A DNA stretch of 64,000 bases from contig NZ_CP033070.1 of assembly GCF_003669035.1 (NCBI RefSeq), forward strand, positions 1,984,001-2,048,000, in the 5' to 3' direction. Positions 43,016-52,029 of this stretch are shown here, piece after piece. Position 1 is the stretch's first letter, and the number at the start of each line of letters is the position of its first letter. Below the pieces are notes generated by a model, which saw only the letters and a program-made list of their open reading frames with translations, was not told the origin of the DNA and did no database searches. The stretch comes from Chryseobacterium sp. 3008163. GTDB taxonomy: Bacteria > Bacteroidota > Bacteroidia > Flavobacteriales > Weeksellaceae. A program made the position numbers and the translations under genes.

Positions 43016-44602
43016 TTAAATGGCAACAATTATTAGTTTTGATTGTTCCACTTCCATTTCTTCAACAATCGTTCCCAACCATTCGTAGCCATAATCGGCG
43101 AAAAAAACAGAGAAATTAAAGATTCTCTCCTGCCAGGTTTTTGCCGGATGAACATCTAAGAATAAGGTTTCTAAACGTTCCAGCAGCTCATTTTGTTTTA
43201 TTTTTTCTGCGTGAAGCAATCTTTTTTTCAATCGTTTAAAAGACTTCAACTGACGTACTTCTTCCGCTTTCACCATGTTTCCGAAAGATTTTTCAGTTGT
43301 TTCTGCTAATGATTTTAGCTGAGAAAAATTATTTAAAATTAAATTTTCCTGTGATTCTAAAGATTCCAGAACAGAATTATTATCTAAAATTTTTGAATTG
43401 GTAATTTTGGTGAAATTCTGAAAGAAATCTTCAATTTTTAAATCCAGCTTTTCGATTTTACCTAAAGTTTTCTCTTTAATAAACAACATCGAATTCCTCG
43501 GAATCAAAATTGGAAATGGAATATTGATCTTAGAAAAATAATCTTTCAACTCCAGCCAGTACATGATTTCGGCATTTCCACCGATATACGCCAAATTGGG
43601 CAAAACTTTTTCCTGATAAACCGGACGCATCAAAGCATTCGGGCTAAATCTTTCAGGGAAATTTTCAAGTTCGGCTAAAATTTCTTCCTTTGTAAATTTT
43701 CTATCGGTATCAACAATAACATAATTTTCACCGTCCAAATCTATTCTGTCTCTGGTTTCAGAAAGGTAAAATAAGTTAATCTCTCTCGGATTGACCTGAA
43801 CTATTCCGTATTTATTTGTAAGGAAATCAACTTTTTCTTTTGATGATTTATTTAAACTAAAATTAATTAATTCATCTTTAAAAATTTCTTTTATCTGATT
43901 TTTTAATTCCTTAGAATCTCCGTCAAGAATCAATAACCCAAAATCTGAAAATAATCTGTTGACTAAAGTTCTGATTGCTTCCGTTAAGGTATTTCCGATT
44001 TTATAAGCTTCTTTCAGCATCAAAATCAATTCGGTTCCGAAAATAGAATCTTTAAATTCTTTCTCAAATTCAGAAATAAAAAATGTATCGTTTATCTTCA
44101 TTCTTCCGACAGCACCGCCAGATTTCTCATTGATTTCGTAATAATTATTTTCTGTTTTAAAATGATTGATTTCTGCAAAATCATGGTCTTCAGAAGCCAT
44201 CCAATACACCGGTACAAAATTATAATCGGGAAACTTTTCTTTAAGACTTGTACACGTTTTGATCGTCTGAAAAATTTTATAGACAAAAAACACGGGACCT
44301 GAAAAAAGGTTCAACTGGTGTCCTGTTGTGATTGTAAACGTATTGATTGATTTTAAACTTTGAATATTATCTTTCTGTTTTGCGGAAAGCTGAAGATTTG
44401 AAAGCTGATCTGTGAAAGTTTTTGAAATAACATCTCTTTGAACTTGTTCAAAAGAGTTTTGTTTCAAATGAATCTGCTGTGCAAAATTTTCAAATGAAAA
44501 AGTAGCGTTTTCGAAGCCCTCAATCTGATGATTCAGAAAATCTTTTATCAGCTGAGGAATACTTTCGATATCGTTGAATGAAATTTTATTAACTGTTTTC
44601 AA
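43016..44602 (-). CDS. bshC: Bacillithiol biosynthesis cysteine-adding enzyme
   Basis: BshC joins cysteine to GlcN-malate to finish bacillithiol, a low-molecular thiol. From the TTG at 44602 (MKTVNKISFNDIE) it has 528 residues. The upstream ATG at 44632 would overlap the previous gene, so I prefer TTG. Family motifs are TTGHQLNLFSGPVFFVYKI, PVYWMASEDHDFAEI and YIGGNAEIMYWLELKDYF. The C-terminal coiled-coil (LKSFKRLKKRLLHAEKIKQN) is typical. Bacillithiol is used by many Bacteroidota in place of glutathione; bshA/bshB are not in this window. Confidence 0.95.
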   Translation of the reverse strand: MKTVNKISFNDIESIPQLIKDFLNHQIEGFENATFSFENFAQQIHLKQNSFEQVQRDVISKTFTDQLSNLQLSAKQKDNIQSLKSINTFTITTGHQLNLFSGPVFFVYKIFQTIKTCTSLKEKFPDYNFVPVYWMASEDHDFAEINHFKTENNYYEINEKSGGAVGRMKINDTFFISEFEKEFKDSIFGTELILMLKEAYKIGNTLTEAIRTLVNRLFSDFGLLILDGDSKELKNQIKEIFKDELINFSLNKSSKEKVDFLTNKYGIVQVNPREINLFYLSETRDRIDLDGENYVIVDTDRKFTKEEILAELENFPERFSPNALMRPVYQEKVLPNLAYIGGNAEIMYWLELKDYFSKINIPFPILIPRNSMLFIKEKTLGKIEKLDLKIEDFFQNFTKITNSKILDNNSVLESLESQENLILNNFSQLKSLAETTEKSFGNMVKAEEVRQLKSFKRLKKRLLHAEKIKQNELLERLETLFLDVHPAKTWQERIFNFSVFFADYGYEWLGTIVEEMEVEQSKLIIVAI

Positions 44603-44613
44603 CTTGATTAAAT

Positions 44614-46554
44614 TTAGTTGAACAAATACCATACAATCCCAATATTCAATCTAAAATCATAGACTGGATAATGTGGAAATGCATAGGCTTTATTATGTGA
44701 AAGCATCGTTCCGATTTGCTGTCCTTCGATGAAGAAAAACATTTTTTTGACCTTGAAATTTAAATAAAGATCAGCAATCGGCTCGCCTCCGATAGAAAAA
44801 GAATCTGCTCTTGGAAGAATGTATTCACTAAGAATTGTGAAATATTCTCTTGAAGCAAATTTTGAGAAATAATACACTTTGATACCCGCCTGGATTTCTG
44901 CCGCATTTTTAAATGCTCTTGTCTGAAAGAAAAAGTTGGCTCTACCGATGAATGAAGGCATCGGTAAAAGATCTTTATTCGTTAAAGCACTTTGAAACTG
45001 TACTCTCGTATTTAAATGAAATTTTCTGTAGCTGAACGTTGCATCACCACCAATTTGCGAAATATTGAGTGAGTTTTCGCTTTGACGAGAAATTGCATTA
45101 GAATCAAAATACGTGTAATTATCTATTCTGAAATAGTTGGCAAACAATTCAGATTTGAACCATTTTAAATTGATACTTCCTCCGATTTCTGTGATTGCCT
45201 GATTTTTTGCATCTTGTAAATAATAATTAAATTTTCTGTAAACAGAAGAATTCGCAAGATAATTGAAAGACGGATAAACGCTTTGGAAGTTCACTTTTGC
45301 ATTAACAAAGTACTCTTCTATCGGCTCAAACTTTATATTATTTGTTGTTTTCAGATAATTTCCAAACTGACTTCCTTTTGAAAATTCTAAGAATGAGTTT
45401 AACTGAAACTTGTCGAATAATTTCACCTGCAAATTTCCGACAGCGCCCAATCTGTTTTCTTTTAATTCACCCGGAACATTGACTGTGGGCAGATTTATTT
45501 CATTTAAACCAAATTTCAGCATCTGATATCGTACTCCGGCATCCAATTTAAATTTTTCGTTATCAAAAACTAAGCTTAACGTGTTGCTCAGATTATTTGA
45601 ATACTTTTTGGTAGAAGGACTAAATCCAGATATAATCTCTGAAGCTGTGTTGCTGTACCAATAATTTTCTAAAGCATCTTGAAAGTAGTAATATTTATTC
45701 CCTTGATTAAATATCGTATGCCTGATTCTAAAAGGAAATTTTTCAGAGTTGAAAGGAGTAAACTGATGACTTAGGTAGTAACGTCTGTAAGAATACTGCG
45801 AACTAGATGCTTCTAAATTAACCTGAGCATTGTACTTGTTGCTGATGTTACTTGACCCCGCCTGAAAGAGATCATCATCTACAATTCCTCCGCTTTCCTG
45901 ATTGTTGACATTCTGATGAAGGTAATGGGCAAATAGCTCATAGTTTCCACTTTTGGAAGTGTAATGTCCCGAAAACAAGGTTTTATTATTTGCAGCCAAA
46001 GAGTTTCTGTACATTCCTTCAGAGCGTAAACCATCGTACTCAACAGAAAAATTAAATCTCTTTCCTATATTCTGAGTATACATCGACTGTAATGCAGCAC
46101 CGTTTCGCATTGCGGTATGATAAACAAAAGTTGCCGTGGGGGTTTTGACATCGTAATACTTCACGTCATCAATTCCCAAAATCACATACGCTTTATTGGA
46201 AGGTAACAACGACAGGTTTTGTTCGGCATTGACTTCGTACGAGAGTGGGTTAAATCCTGCCCCAATGTTTGCAAACTGTGCACGACCAAAATTATCTTGA
46301 TTATTGTATTGTGAGAATATATGGGTTTTGTCAAAAGTCAGCACTGTATCAAAAATTTTCTTCTCAGAATACTGCGTCTGATATCGATAATCCTGAATGG
46401 TCGGCTTAAATATTTTCAAAGAATCTTTTTTCCCGGAATCAATCACCAAAGTATCAGACAACTTTTTATCCAATCTATTGGAGTCTGTTTTGTTGACGAT
46501 TACTTGGGCTTTGAATAGGGAGCCGAAGAATATGAGAAGGAGGATATATTTCAT
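44614..46554 (-). CDS. Putative porin (Porin_10 family)
   Basis: The 646-residue outer-membrane protein has a signal peptide (LFKAQ), a short charged neck, and a long barrel of repeated aromatic strands (FSVEYDGLRSEG, YELFAHYLHQNVNN, FRIRHTIFNQGNKYYYFQ) ending FRLNIGIVWYLFN. The pattern matches the Bacteroidota Porin_10 family (PF14121). The substrate is unknown. A terminator separates it from the upstream susC/susD operon; bshC follows 11 nt after its stop (with the TTG start), so the two may be cotranscribed. Confidence 0.85.
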   Translation of the reverse strand: MKYILLLIFFGSLFKAQVIVNKTDSNRLDKKLSDTLVIDSGKKDSLKIFKPTIQDYRYQTQYSEKKIFDTVLTFDKTHIFSQYNNQDNFGRAQFANIGAGFNPLSYEVNAEQNLSLLPSNKAYVILGIDDVKYYDVKTPTATFVYHTAMRNGAALQSMYTQNIGKRFNFSVEYDGLRSEGMYRNSLAANNKTLFSGHYTSKSGNYELFAHYLHQNVNNQESGGIVDDDLFQAGSSNISNKYNAQVNLEASSSQYSYRRYYLSHQFTPFNSEKFPFRIRHTIFNQGNKYYYFQDALENYWYSNTASEIISGFSPSTKKYSNNLSNTLSLVFDNEKFKLDAGVRYQMLKFGLNEINLPTVNVPGELKENRLGAVGNLQVKLFDKFQLNSFLEFSKGSQFGNYLKTTNNIKFEPIEEYFVNAKVNFQSVYPSFNYLANSSVYRKFNYYLQDAKNQAITEIGGSINLKWFKSELFANYFRIDNYTYFDSNAISRQSENSLNISQIGGDATFSYRKFHLNTRVQFQSALTNKDLLPMPSFIGRANFFFQTRAFKNAAEIQAGIKVYYFSKFASREYFTILSEYILPRADSFSIGGEPIADLYLNFKVKKMFFFIEGQQIGTMLSHNKAYAFPHYPVYDFRLNIGIVWYLFN

Positions 46555-46595
46555 GAATATTTTTTGTACAGCAAAAATAAGAAATAAAAGGAAAT

Positions 46596-46624
46596 AAAAA
46601 ACCCCGTCCTTGGACGGGGTTTTT
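46596..46624. terminator. Terminator of the second susC/susD operon
   Basis: A perfect stem AAAAACCCCGTCC/GGACGGGGTTTTT around TT with A and T runs. It ends the lipoprotein gene on the minus strand before the porin start. Confidence 0.95.
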
Positions 46625-46645
46625 GTATAATAAAATTAATATAAA

Positions 46646-47452
46646 TTAATTTTTAACTAAGACAAATTTATTACCATTAGATGTTCCAGAGGCACCTGAA
46701 AAATTAAGATTTGAAATATCTATAGCGCCTGTACAAAAGTTAACATTTCCACTACCAGAAACCGAAAGCAGACCTGTTGATCCTCCATAGTTAAAAGCTT
46801 CATTGGAAGCTACTGTAACACTACCATTTGTTTGAACAGTTACCAACATATAAGCAGTACTAAAATTAGAAATATAAGCATTATTATTTGCTAATATTTT
46901 GAATTGATTAGGTCCTGGTCCTGGTTGTACAGAGATAAGATCATCAGCCGCGTAATCCGCCCATGTATCAGTCACAACTTTATAAGTTCCAGAAAATGGT
47001 GCTATATTAAAAGGACATAATTTAGTGTACCTCAAAATATATGTTTGATCAAACGTAGCATTAGGAATTGATGAAGACTGCAACTTAAACACTATAACCT
47101 TCGGCGCAACAGTAGCCCCGCTTTCTAAAAGCTTAACCTGAAATTTCCCGCCAATTTGACCAGCTTCAACTGTAGTGTTTTGATTAACGATTTGAAAATC
47201 GGTGCCCTCAACAGCAGTTGAAACAGTGGGGTCAACTACCAATTTAACTTGCGAAGTGCTAGATAAGGCATCAATTGTTCCAAAATCAATATTTATAGTA
47301 TTGGAACCTGTACCCTGTATTACCGAAAATTCTCCACTTACTCCTTTATTGAAATGTAAATAAGGTTGACCATCATATACTTCCGCCTCATCTTTACAAC
47401 TATTTAATAAGAAAATAAGAGAGGCAAATATTAAAAACGAGATTTTTTTCAT
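46646..47452 (-). CDS. Surface lipoprotein of the second susC/susD operon (unknown)
   Basis: The 268-residue lipoprotein has Cys19 (LLNSC). The N-terminal half has strands typical of SusE-like or Calx-beta-like folds (YLHFNKGVSGEF, KLVVDPTVSTAVEGTDF). A conserved-looking C-terminal part begins LCPFNIAPFSGTYKVVTDTW and ends with VNFCTGAIDISNLNFSG. It is third in the operon after susD (12-nt gap). I infer a cell-surface accessory that helps to bind the imported substrate; the family name is uncertain. Confidence 0.75.
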   Translation of the reverse strand: MKKISFLIFASLIFLLNSCKDEAEVYDGQPYLHFNKGVSGEFSVIQGTGSNTINIDFGTIDALSSTSQVKLVVDPTVSTAVEGTDFQIVNQNTTVEAGQIGGKFQVKLLESGATVAPKVIVFKLQSSSIPNATFDQTYILRYTKLCPFNIAPFSGTYKVVTDTWADYAADDLISVQPGPGPNQFKILANNNAYISNFSTAYMLVTVQTNGSVTVASNEAFNYGGSTGLLSVSGSGNVNFCTGAIDISNLNFSGASGTSNGNKFVLVKN

Positions 47453-47464
47453 ATGTATATATTA

Positions 47465-49006
47465 TTAATTATAACCTGGGTTTTGTTGAATATTAGGATT
47501 TGAATTGATCTCATCCAATGGAATAGGAAGGGTAAATCTAAAATCACTAGCAGGCAATGTAAGAGGAAGACCCTGATTATCATCATCATACTTATCTCTG
47601 TCTATACCAACACCAGCTGCTACACCCATTCTCTTTAAATCTACATAACGGTGGCCTTCAAAGCAAAGTTCTCTTCTTCTTTCCAAAAGAATGTCTGCAT
47701 AACCTTGTTGAGGAGTTGTATATGTAATATTTTGTGCAATACCTTCCAAATTTCTGGCCAATCTAATTTCTTTTACAAGACTAGCTGCTAAAGTAAGATT
47801 TGATTCATGAATAGCAATTTCTGCTAAAATAAGCTTCATCTCAGATAATCTGAACATTTTGATATCGTTTCTCAATTGCATAGTTGCACTTGCTAAAGGA
47901 GCATTTTTACCTGGATATTTATTAATTACGATAACATCTTCTTCTCTTGGATTTGGACCATTAGGATATCCCCCATCTAGTGTAGTTGACGGATCAATAA
48001 ATACTGGTTTATTTCTTACATCAGCAATTGCACCAGTATTACTAGGAAGTTGATTTAGAAGAGAATATAATTTTCTGCTCATATCAAAATTTACGGAACC
48101 ATTAATATCAGTAGAATTGGTTGTCCATAGACCGGCTATGTTTGACCATGAACCAACAGCACTGTTAGGTCTGTACAAAGACCATATTATTTCCCCTCTT
48201 GTAGCATCAGTCCACATACTTGCGTAACTTCCAACAGGAGTTAAACTAAAACCAACTATAGCAGCATTTGCATTAAGTTTTGCATTTGCATCATCACCTT
48301 TATAATTATAATATCTTGCAGCAATAGCGTTAATAGCCCTTTTCTCTAGATAATGCTGTGCTAAAGTACCTGAAGCAGCTACACTTGTAGTAGTAAAATT
48401 AGTCAATGCATACTGCAAATCAGATTCGATCAAACCAAAAATTTCGGAGTTTTTTACTCTTGGCAATTTAGTATTGAAGATATCCGCTGGCTCTGTACTA
48501 AGCGCTACACCCAATGCATTAGGATCCTTCATATTTGTTGAAAAATATGCTTCCAAAGTAATATAAGCATACGCTCTTAAAGCTCTCGCATGAACTAATA
48601 CAGCAGTATAAGTTGCTTTATTTGTAGCATTAAGACTATTATAATTAATTAACTTACTTCTATCTAAAAGAATATTAACCTTATTAATTATATTATAATT
48701 GCTTACCCATATACCTGATGCATCACCAGAAGTTGAGTTCAACACCCATCTGTGAGTTTGAATATCTGAAGTACTAACTCCAGCCGGACCAAAACCTACT
48801 TCATCTGTAAAGTTAGATGTAAAGAAAATTTCATTCGATGGATCGACAGCAGGATAAATGTTACCATTAAGAAACAATTTCATATCATCCGCTGTTTTAA
48901 AAGCAACAGCTGGATCATTAATTTCAAAATCCTGAACTATATCTAGTGCATCTTTACAAGATGTCATCACTAAAAAAACTGATAATATATAAAATATCTT
49001 TTTCAT
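47465..49006 (-). CDS. SusD/RagB-family nutrient-binding lipoprotein (second operon)
   Basis: The 513-residue lipoprotein has Cys17 (TSC), N-terminal TPR-like helices (AVLVHARALRAYAYITLEAYF, ARYYNYKGDD) and the C-terminal SusD end (LLERRRELCFEGHRYVDLKRMG, plus FTLPIPLDEINSNPNIQQNPGYN in two adjacent blocks). It forms the lid on the SusC barrel encoded 14 nt upstream. The substrate is not evident. An S8 protease diverging upstream suggests peptide import as one option. Confidence 0.95.
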   Translation of the reverse strand: MKKIFYILSVFLVMTSCKDALDIVQDFEINDPAVAFKTADDMKLFLNGNIYPAVDPSNEIFFTSNFTDEVGFGPAGVSTSDIQTHRWVLNSTSGDASGIWVSNYNIINKVNILLDRSKLINYNSLNATNKATYTAVLVHARALRAYAYITLEAYFSTNMKDPNALGVALSTEPADIFNTKLPRVKNSEIFGLIESDLQYALTNFTTTSVAASGTLAQHYLEKRAINAIAARYYNYKGDDANAKLNANAAIVGFSLTPVGSYASMWTDATRGEIIWSLYRPNSAVGSWSNIAGLWTTNSTDINGSVNFDMSRKLYSLLNQLPSNTGAIADVRNKPVFIDPSTTLDGGYPNGPNPREEDVIVINKYPGKNAPLASATMQLRNDIKMFRLSEMKLILAEIAIHESNLTLAASLVKEIRLARNLEGIAQNITYTTPQQGYADILLERRRELCFEGHRYVDLKRMGVAAGVGIDRDKYDDDNQGLPLTLPASDFRFTLPIPLDEINSNPNIQQNPGYN

Positions 49007-49020
49007 TGTAATAATTTAGT

Positions 49021-51897
49021 TTAAAAATCAACTTTTACCCCTAATGTAAACATCCTCGGATTTGGATAAACACTTAAATTTGATCCTGTAATAGGTTCAG
49101 GGTCGAAACCTCTCCATTTTGTCCATGTATAAACATTTTCAGCCTGTACATATACTCTCATACCTGTAATAGGTAAATTTCTCAACATATCTTTACTAAG
49201 TTGGTACCCTAGAGTAACTGATCTTACTTTAACAAATGAAGCATCTTTTATAAAGTAATCTGAGGTCGCTGAAAATCCCCAATTTGTTGCTCTTAGATTA
49301 GGTACATCACTGTTACTATTACTTGGACTCCATGCATCCAACAAATCAGTTGAAAGGTTGGAAGATCCTACTGCATTTGACCCTAATCCTTCTGGGTTTG
49401 CTAACCAGTATAGTGCATTATCAAACTTTTTAATTCCTTGTTGAAATGTAAATAATGCATCAAGGAAAAAACCTTTATATCCACTTTCAAAACCGAAACT
49501 ACCTGCATATTTAGGAATAGGACTTACCTCTAAATATTGAGCATCGCTAACATTTGGTGATTCTGTAACTCCACCATCTTTTGTATAGAATAATAAATTC
49601 CCATTACTCTTGTTAACACCGGCATATTTGTAAACATACCACTCACTTAGCTGGTGACCAGCAATCGTAGTCGTTGTTCCTGGTTCTGGATCTCCATTTG
49701 TGATAAATTCATTAATTTTGTTCTGATTGTAAGCACCATTGGCAAATATACTGAACTTAACACCGTCTTTGTTAAGAATATTGTAACGTAATCCAAGTTC
49801 AATACCTCTATTAGTCATTGTACCATTATTACCATTTACCCCGTAAGTACCAGCAATACCAGAAACAGGAATAGTACTGAATAGATTTGTTGTTTTCTTA
49901 TTATAAACATCAAATGTACCTTCTAATTTATTACCTAATAAAGTAAAGTCTAATCCAATATTAGCCTGCGCCACATCTTCCCATTGCACTCTCGGATTTC
50001 CATAACCAAAACCTGAACCTAAAGCATTTCCATAACCTGTAGGCGTAGTATATTGATCTCTTACAATACTAGTAGCTGTTAATAGAGGGTTTGAACCAGC
50101 TCCTGCAGCAATGATATTTTGGTTACCATTCGTACCATATGATGCTCTTAGCTTTAGAACACTGAACGTAGAACCTTCCATAAAGTTTTCCTGATCAATA
50201 TTCCATCTACCAGCAACAGACCAATAGGTAGCCCATTGATTATCACCCACGAATCTATAACTCGCATCTCTTCTTATAGTTCCACTGAAACCGTATTTTC
50301 CTGCATAGTCATAGTTAGCATTTGCAAAATAAGCGAGTGTCCCCGCAACGAGTCTCGATGCACTTACAGCAGGAAGAAAATTTGGATTTGAAAATGGCAC
50401 ATATCCTGTACCGGATCCCGGAACGTATGTCCTTGGATCAAGACCATTTTGCGTTCTGGAACTTGTTCTGTAATGAACTTTGTTATATTCCATACTTACT
50501 GTTGCATCTACGGTATGTTCACCAGCCTGACCATTATATGAAGCAGACACCACATTGTTGATACTCAAATCTCTGGTTGTTGCCTGAGATTCACTCCCTG
50601 TAAATGCAGCCGTACCCTGAGTTGCTAAAGCCAAATAAGACCAAGGTGCTCTACCTGAAATTCTTTCACCTTGTCTATAATCTATCCCTAATTTATTATT
50701 TATGCTAAAATTTTTAGTAAATTGATAAGATGCACCTAAGTTACCTGTAATAGATATCTGATCAACAAAATTTGGAAGATTACCTCTAGTCAATAAGTTT
50801 TCTAATACGTAAATATTATTTCCGTTATTGAAATTGGTGCCAATAGCATTAAATAATTCCTGACCATTAGCATAAACACCAGGAGCTAAATAAGGTAAAC
50901 CCTGTAGAACTCCAAGAAGTGGATTTTGTACAGAATTATTTCTAATTGCAGAGCTGGTTTCTTCGAACAATTCATTTCTTCTTGAGAAAGCAAGACCAAT
51001 CTGTGAGTTCACAGTTAGCTTTTCGTCTTTAGACCTAGCTTGAATATTTGATCTCGCAGTAAATCTCTTAAAATCAGTTGTCGGAACTGCTCCACCTTGT
51101 TCCATATAACCAAAAGAAGTATAAGAACTTACATTACCTCCACCTGCAGAAACCGCTATATCATGAGATTGAAACATTTCAGGTTTAAAGAATACTTTCT
51201 TCCAGTCTGTATCAACACCTGCTGCCTGACCCTTTAATGCTATATCATAAGAATTGGGAGTCGTAGTAGTACTTGGAGTTAACCCATAAGCCTTCATAAT
51301 ATCCAAATACTCATTGGTATTCGCAAGATTATACTTATCAAGAGGCCTCAAAGATAAACCAGTCATACCAGTATAGCTCACTTTAAGTGCAGTGTTAAAC
51401 TTCCCTCTTTTTGTTCTAATAACCACTACTCCGTTTGCTCCTCTGTTTCCATAAATCGCAGTTGCAGCAGCATCCTTTAGAACAGTCATTGATTCGATAT
51501 CGTTAGGATTCAAGTTTCTGTATTCAGAAGCGTTTGAAGGAATATCATCAATAACAATTAAAGCATCAGTATTACCATTGATTGAACTTGTTCCTCTAAT
51601 TAACAAACTGAATTTAGCAGAGCCCGGACTTCCTGACCCTCCATTCATAACAACACCTGGAGCAGAACCCTGCAAAGCAGTCAATACATTGGCATTTGGT
51701 CTGTTCTCAAGAAAAACATCACTTACAGTATTAGAAGCAACTGTTGAATTCTTTTTTGTAATTGTTTTTGAATACCCCAATACAACAACTTCTTCAATCT
51801 TTACTTCTTTTTCTAAAGTGTCTTTCTTTTGAGCAAAAGCTAACTGTCCTGTAAAGAATAGTACACCAGCCGTTAACACACGTAATTTAACATTCAT
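49021..51897 (-). CDS. SusC/RagA-family TonB-dependent transporter (second operon)
   Basis: From the ATG at 51897 (MNVKLRVLTAGVLF) it has 958 residues. An ATG at 51927 lies on the -7 box and is unlikely. Signal peptide ends FAQ; the TonB box region is KIEEVVVLGYSKTI. The plug has NVLTALQGSAPGVV, TDALIVIDDIPSN, NDIESMTVLKDAAATAIYGN and RGANGVVVIRTKRGK. The large barrel ends FTLGVKVDF. It lacks the N-terminal carboxypeptidase-like domain. It is coded with a SusD and a lipoprotein. DNA of this operon appears slightly AT-richer with other codon habits than the metal region; this is an impression, not measured. Confidence 0.95.
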   Translation of the reverse strand: MNVKLRVLTAGVLFFTGQLAFAQKKDTLEKEVKIEEVVVLGYSKTITKKNSTVASNTVSDVFLENRPNANVLTALQGSAPGVVMNGGSGSPGSAKFSLLIRGTSSINGNTDALIVIDDIPSNASEYRNLNPNDIESMTVLKDAAATAIYGNRGANGVVVIRTKRGKFNTALKVSYTGMTGLSLRPLDKYNLANTNEYLDIMKAYGLTPSTTTTPNSYDIALKGQAAGVDTDWKKVFFKPEMFQSHDIAVSAGGGNVSSYTSFGYMEQGGAVPTTDFKRFTARSNIQARSKDEKLTVNSQIGLAFSRRNELFEETSSAIRNNSVQNPLLGVLQGLPYLAPGVYANGQELFNAIGTNFNNGNNIYVLENLLTRGNLPNFVDQISITGNLGASYQFTKNFSINNKLGIDYRQGERISGRAPWSYLALATQGTAAFTGSESQATTRDLSINNVVSASYNGQAGEHTVDATVSMEYNKVHYRTSSRTQNGLDPRTYVPGSGTGYVPFSNPNFLPAVSASRLVAGTLAYFANANYDYAGKYGFSGTIRRDASYRFVGDNQWATYWSVAGRWNIDQENFMEGSTFSVLKLRASYGTNGNQNIIAAGAGSNPLLTATSIVRDQYTTPTGYGNALGSGFGYGNPRVQWEDVAQANIGLDFTLLGNKLEGTFDVYNKKTTNLFSTIPVSGIAGTYGVNGNNGTMTNRGIELGLRYNILNKDGVKFSIFANGAYNQNKINEFITNGDPEPGTTTTIAGHQLSEWYVYKYAGVNKSNGNLLFYTKDGGVTESPNVSDAQYLEVSPIPKYAGSFGFESGYKGFFLDALFTFQQGIKKFDNALYWLANPEGLGSNAVGSSNLSTDLLDAWSPSNSNSDVPNLRATNWGFSATSDYFIKDASFVKVRSVTLGYQLSKDMLRNLPITGMRVYVQAENVYTWTKWRGFDPEPITGSNLSVYPNPRMFTLGVKVDF

Positions 51898-51924
51898 ATT
51901 AACAAATTTTAATATTATTTCGTG

Positions 51925-51955
51925 CAAATATGTTAATAATTATTAAAACCTCCAA
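51925..51955 (-). promoter_or_regulatory. Promoter of the second susC operon
   Basis: Minus strand TTG (51955-51953), 20 nt, CATATTTG (51932-51925), with one mismatch to TANNTTTG. It lies 28 nt before the chosen susC ATG. Confidence 0.5.
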
Positions 51956-52004
51956 ATTTTTTAACTTTTATTTTACAATTAATTATATAGTAACAGATTT
52001 TACA

Positions 52005-52012
52005 TATATTTG
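52005..52012 (+). promoter_or_regulatory. Promoter box of the S8 peptidase gene
   Basis: TATATTTG matches TANNTTTG fully and ends 17 nt before the ATG. No TTG is visible at the expected -33 distance. Confidence 0.5.
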
Positions 52013-52029
52013 TCCAAATTATACTTAAA

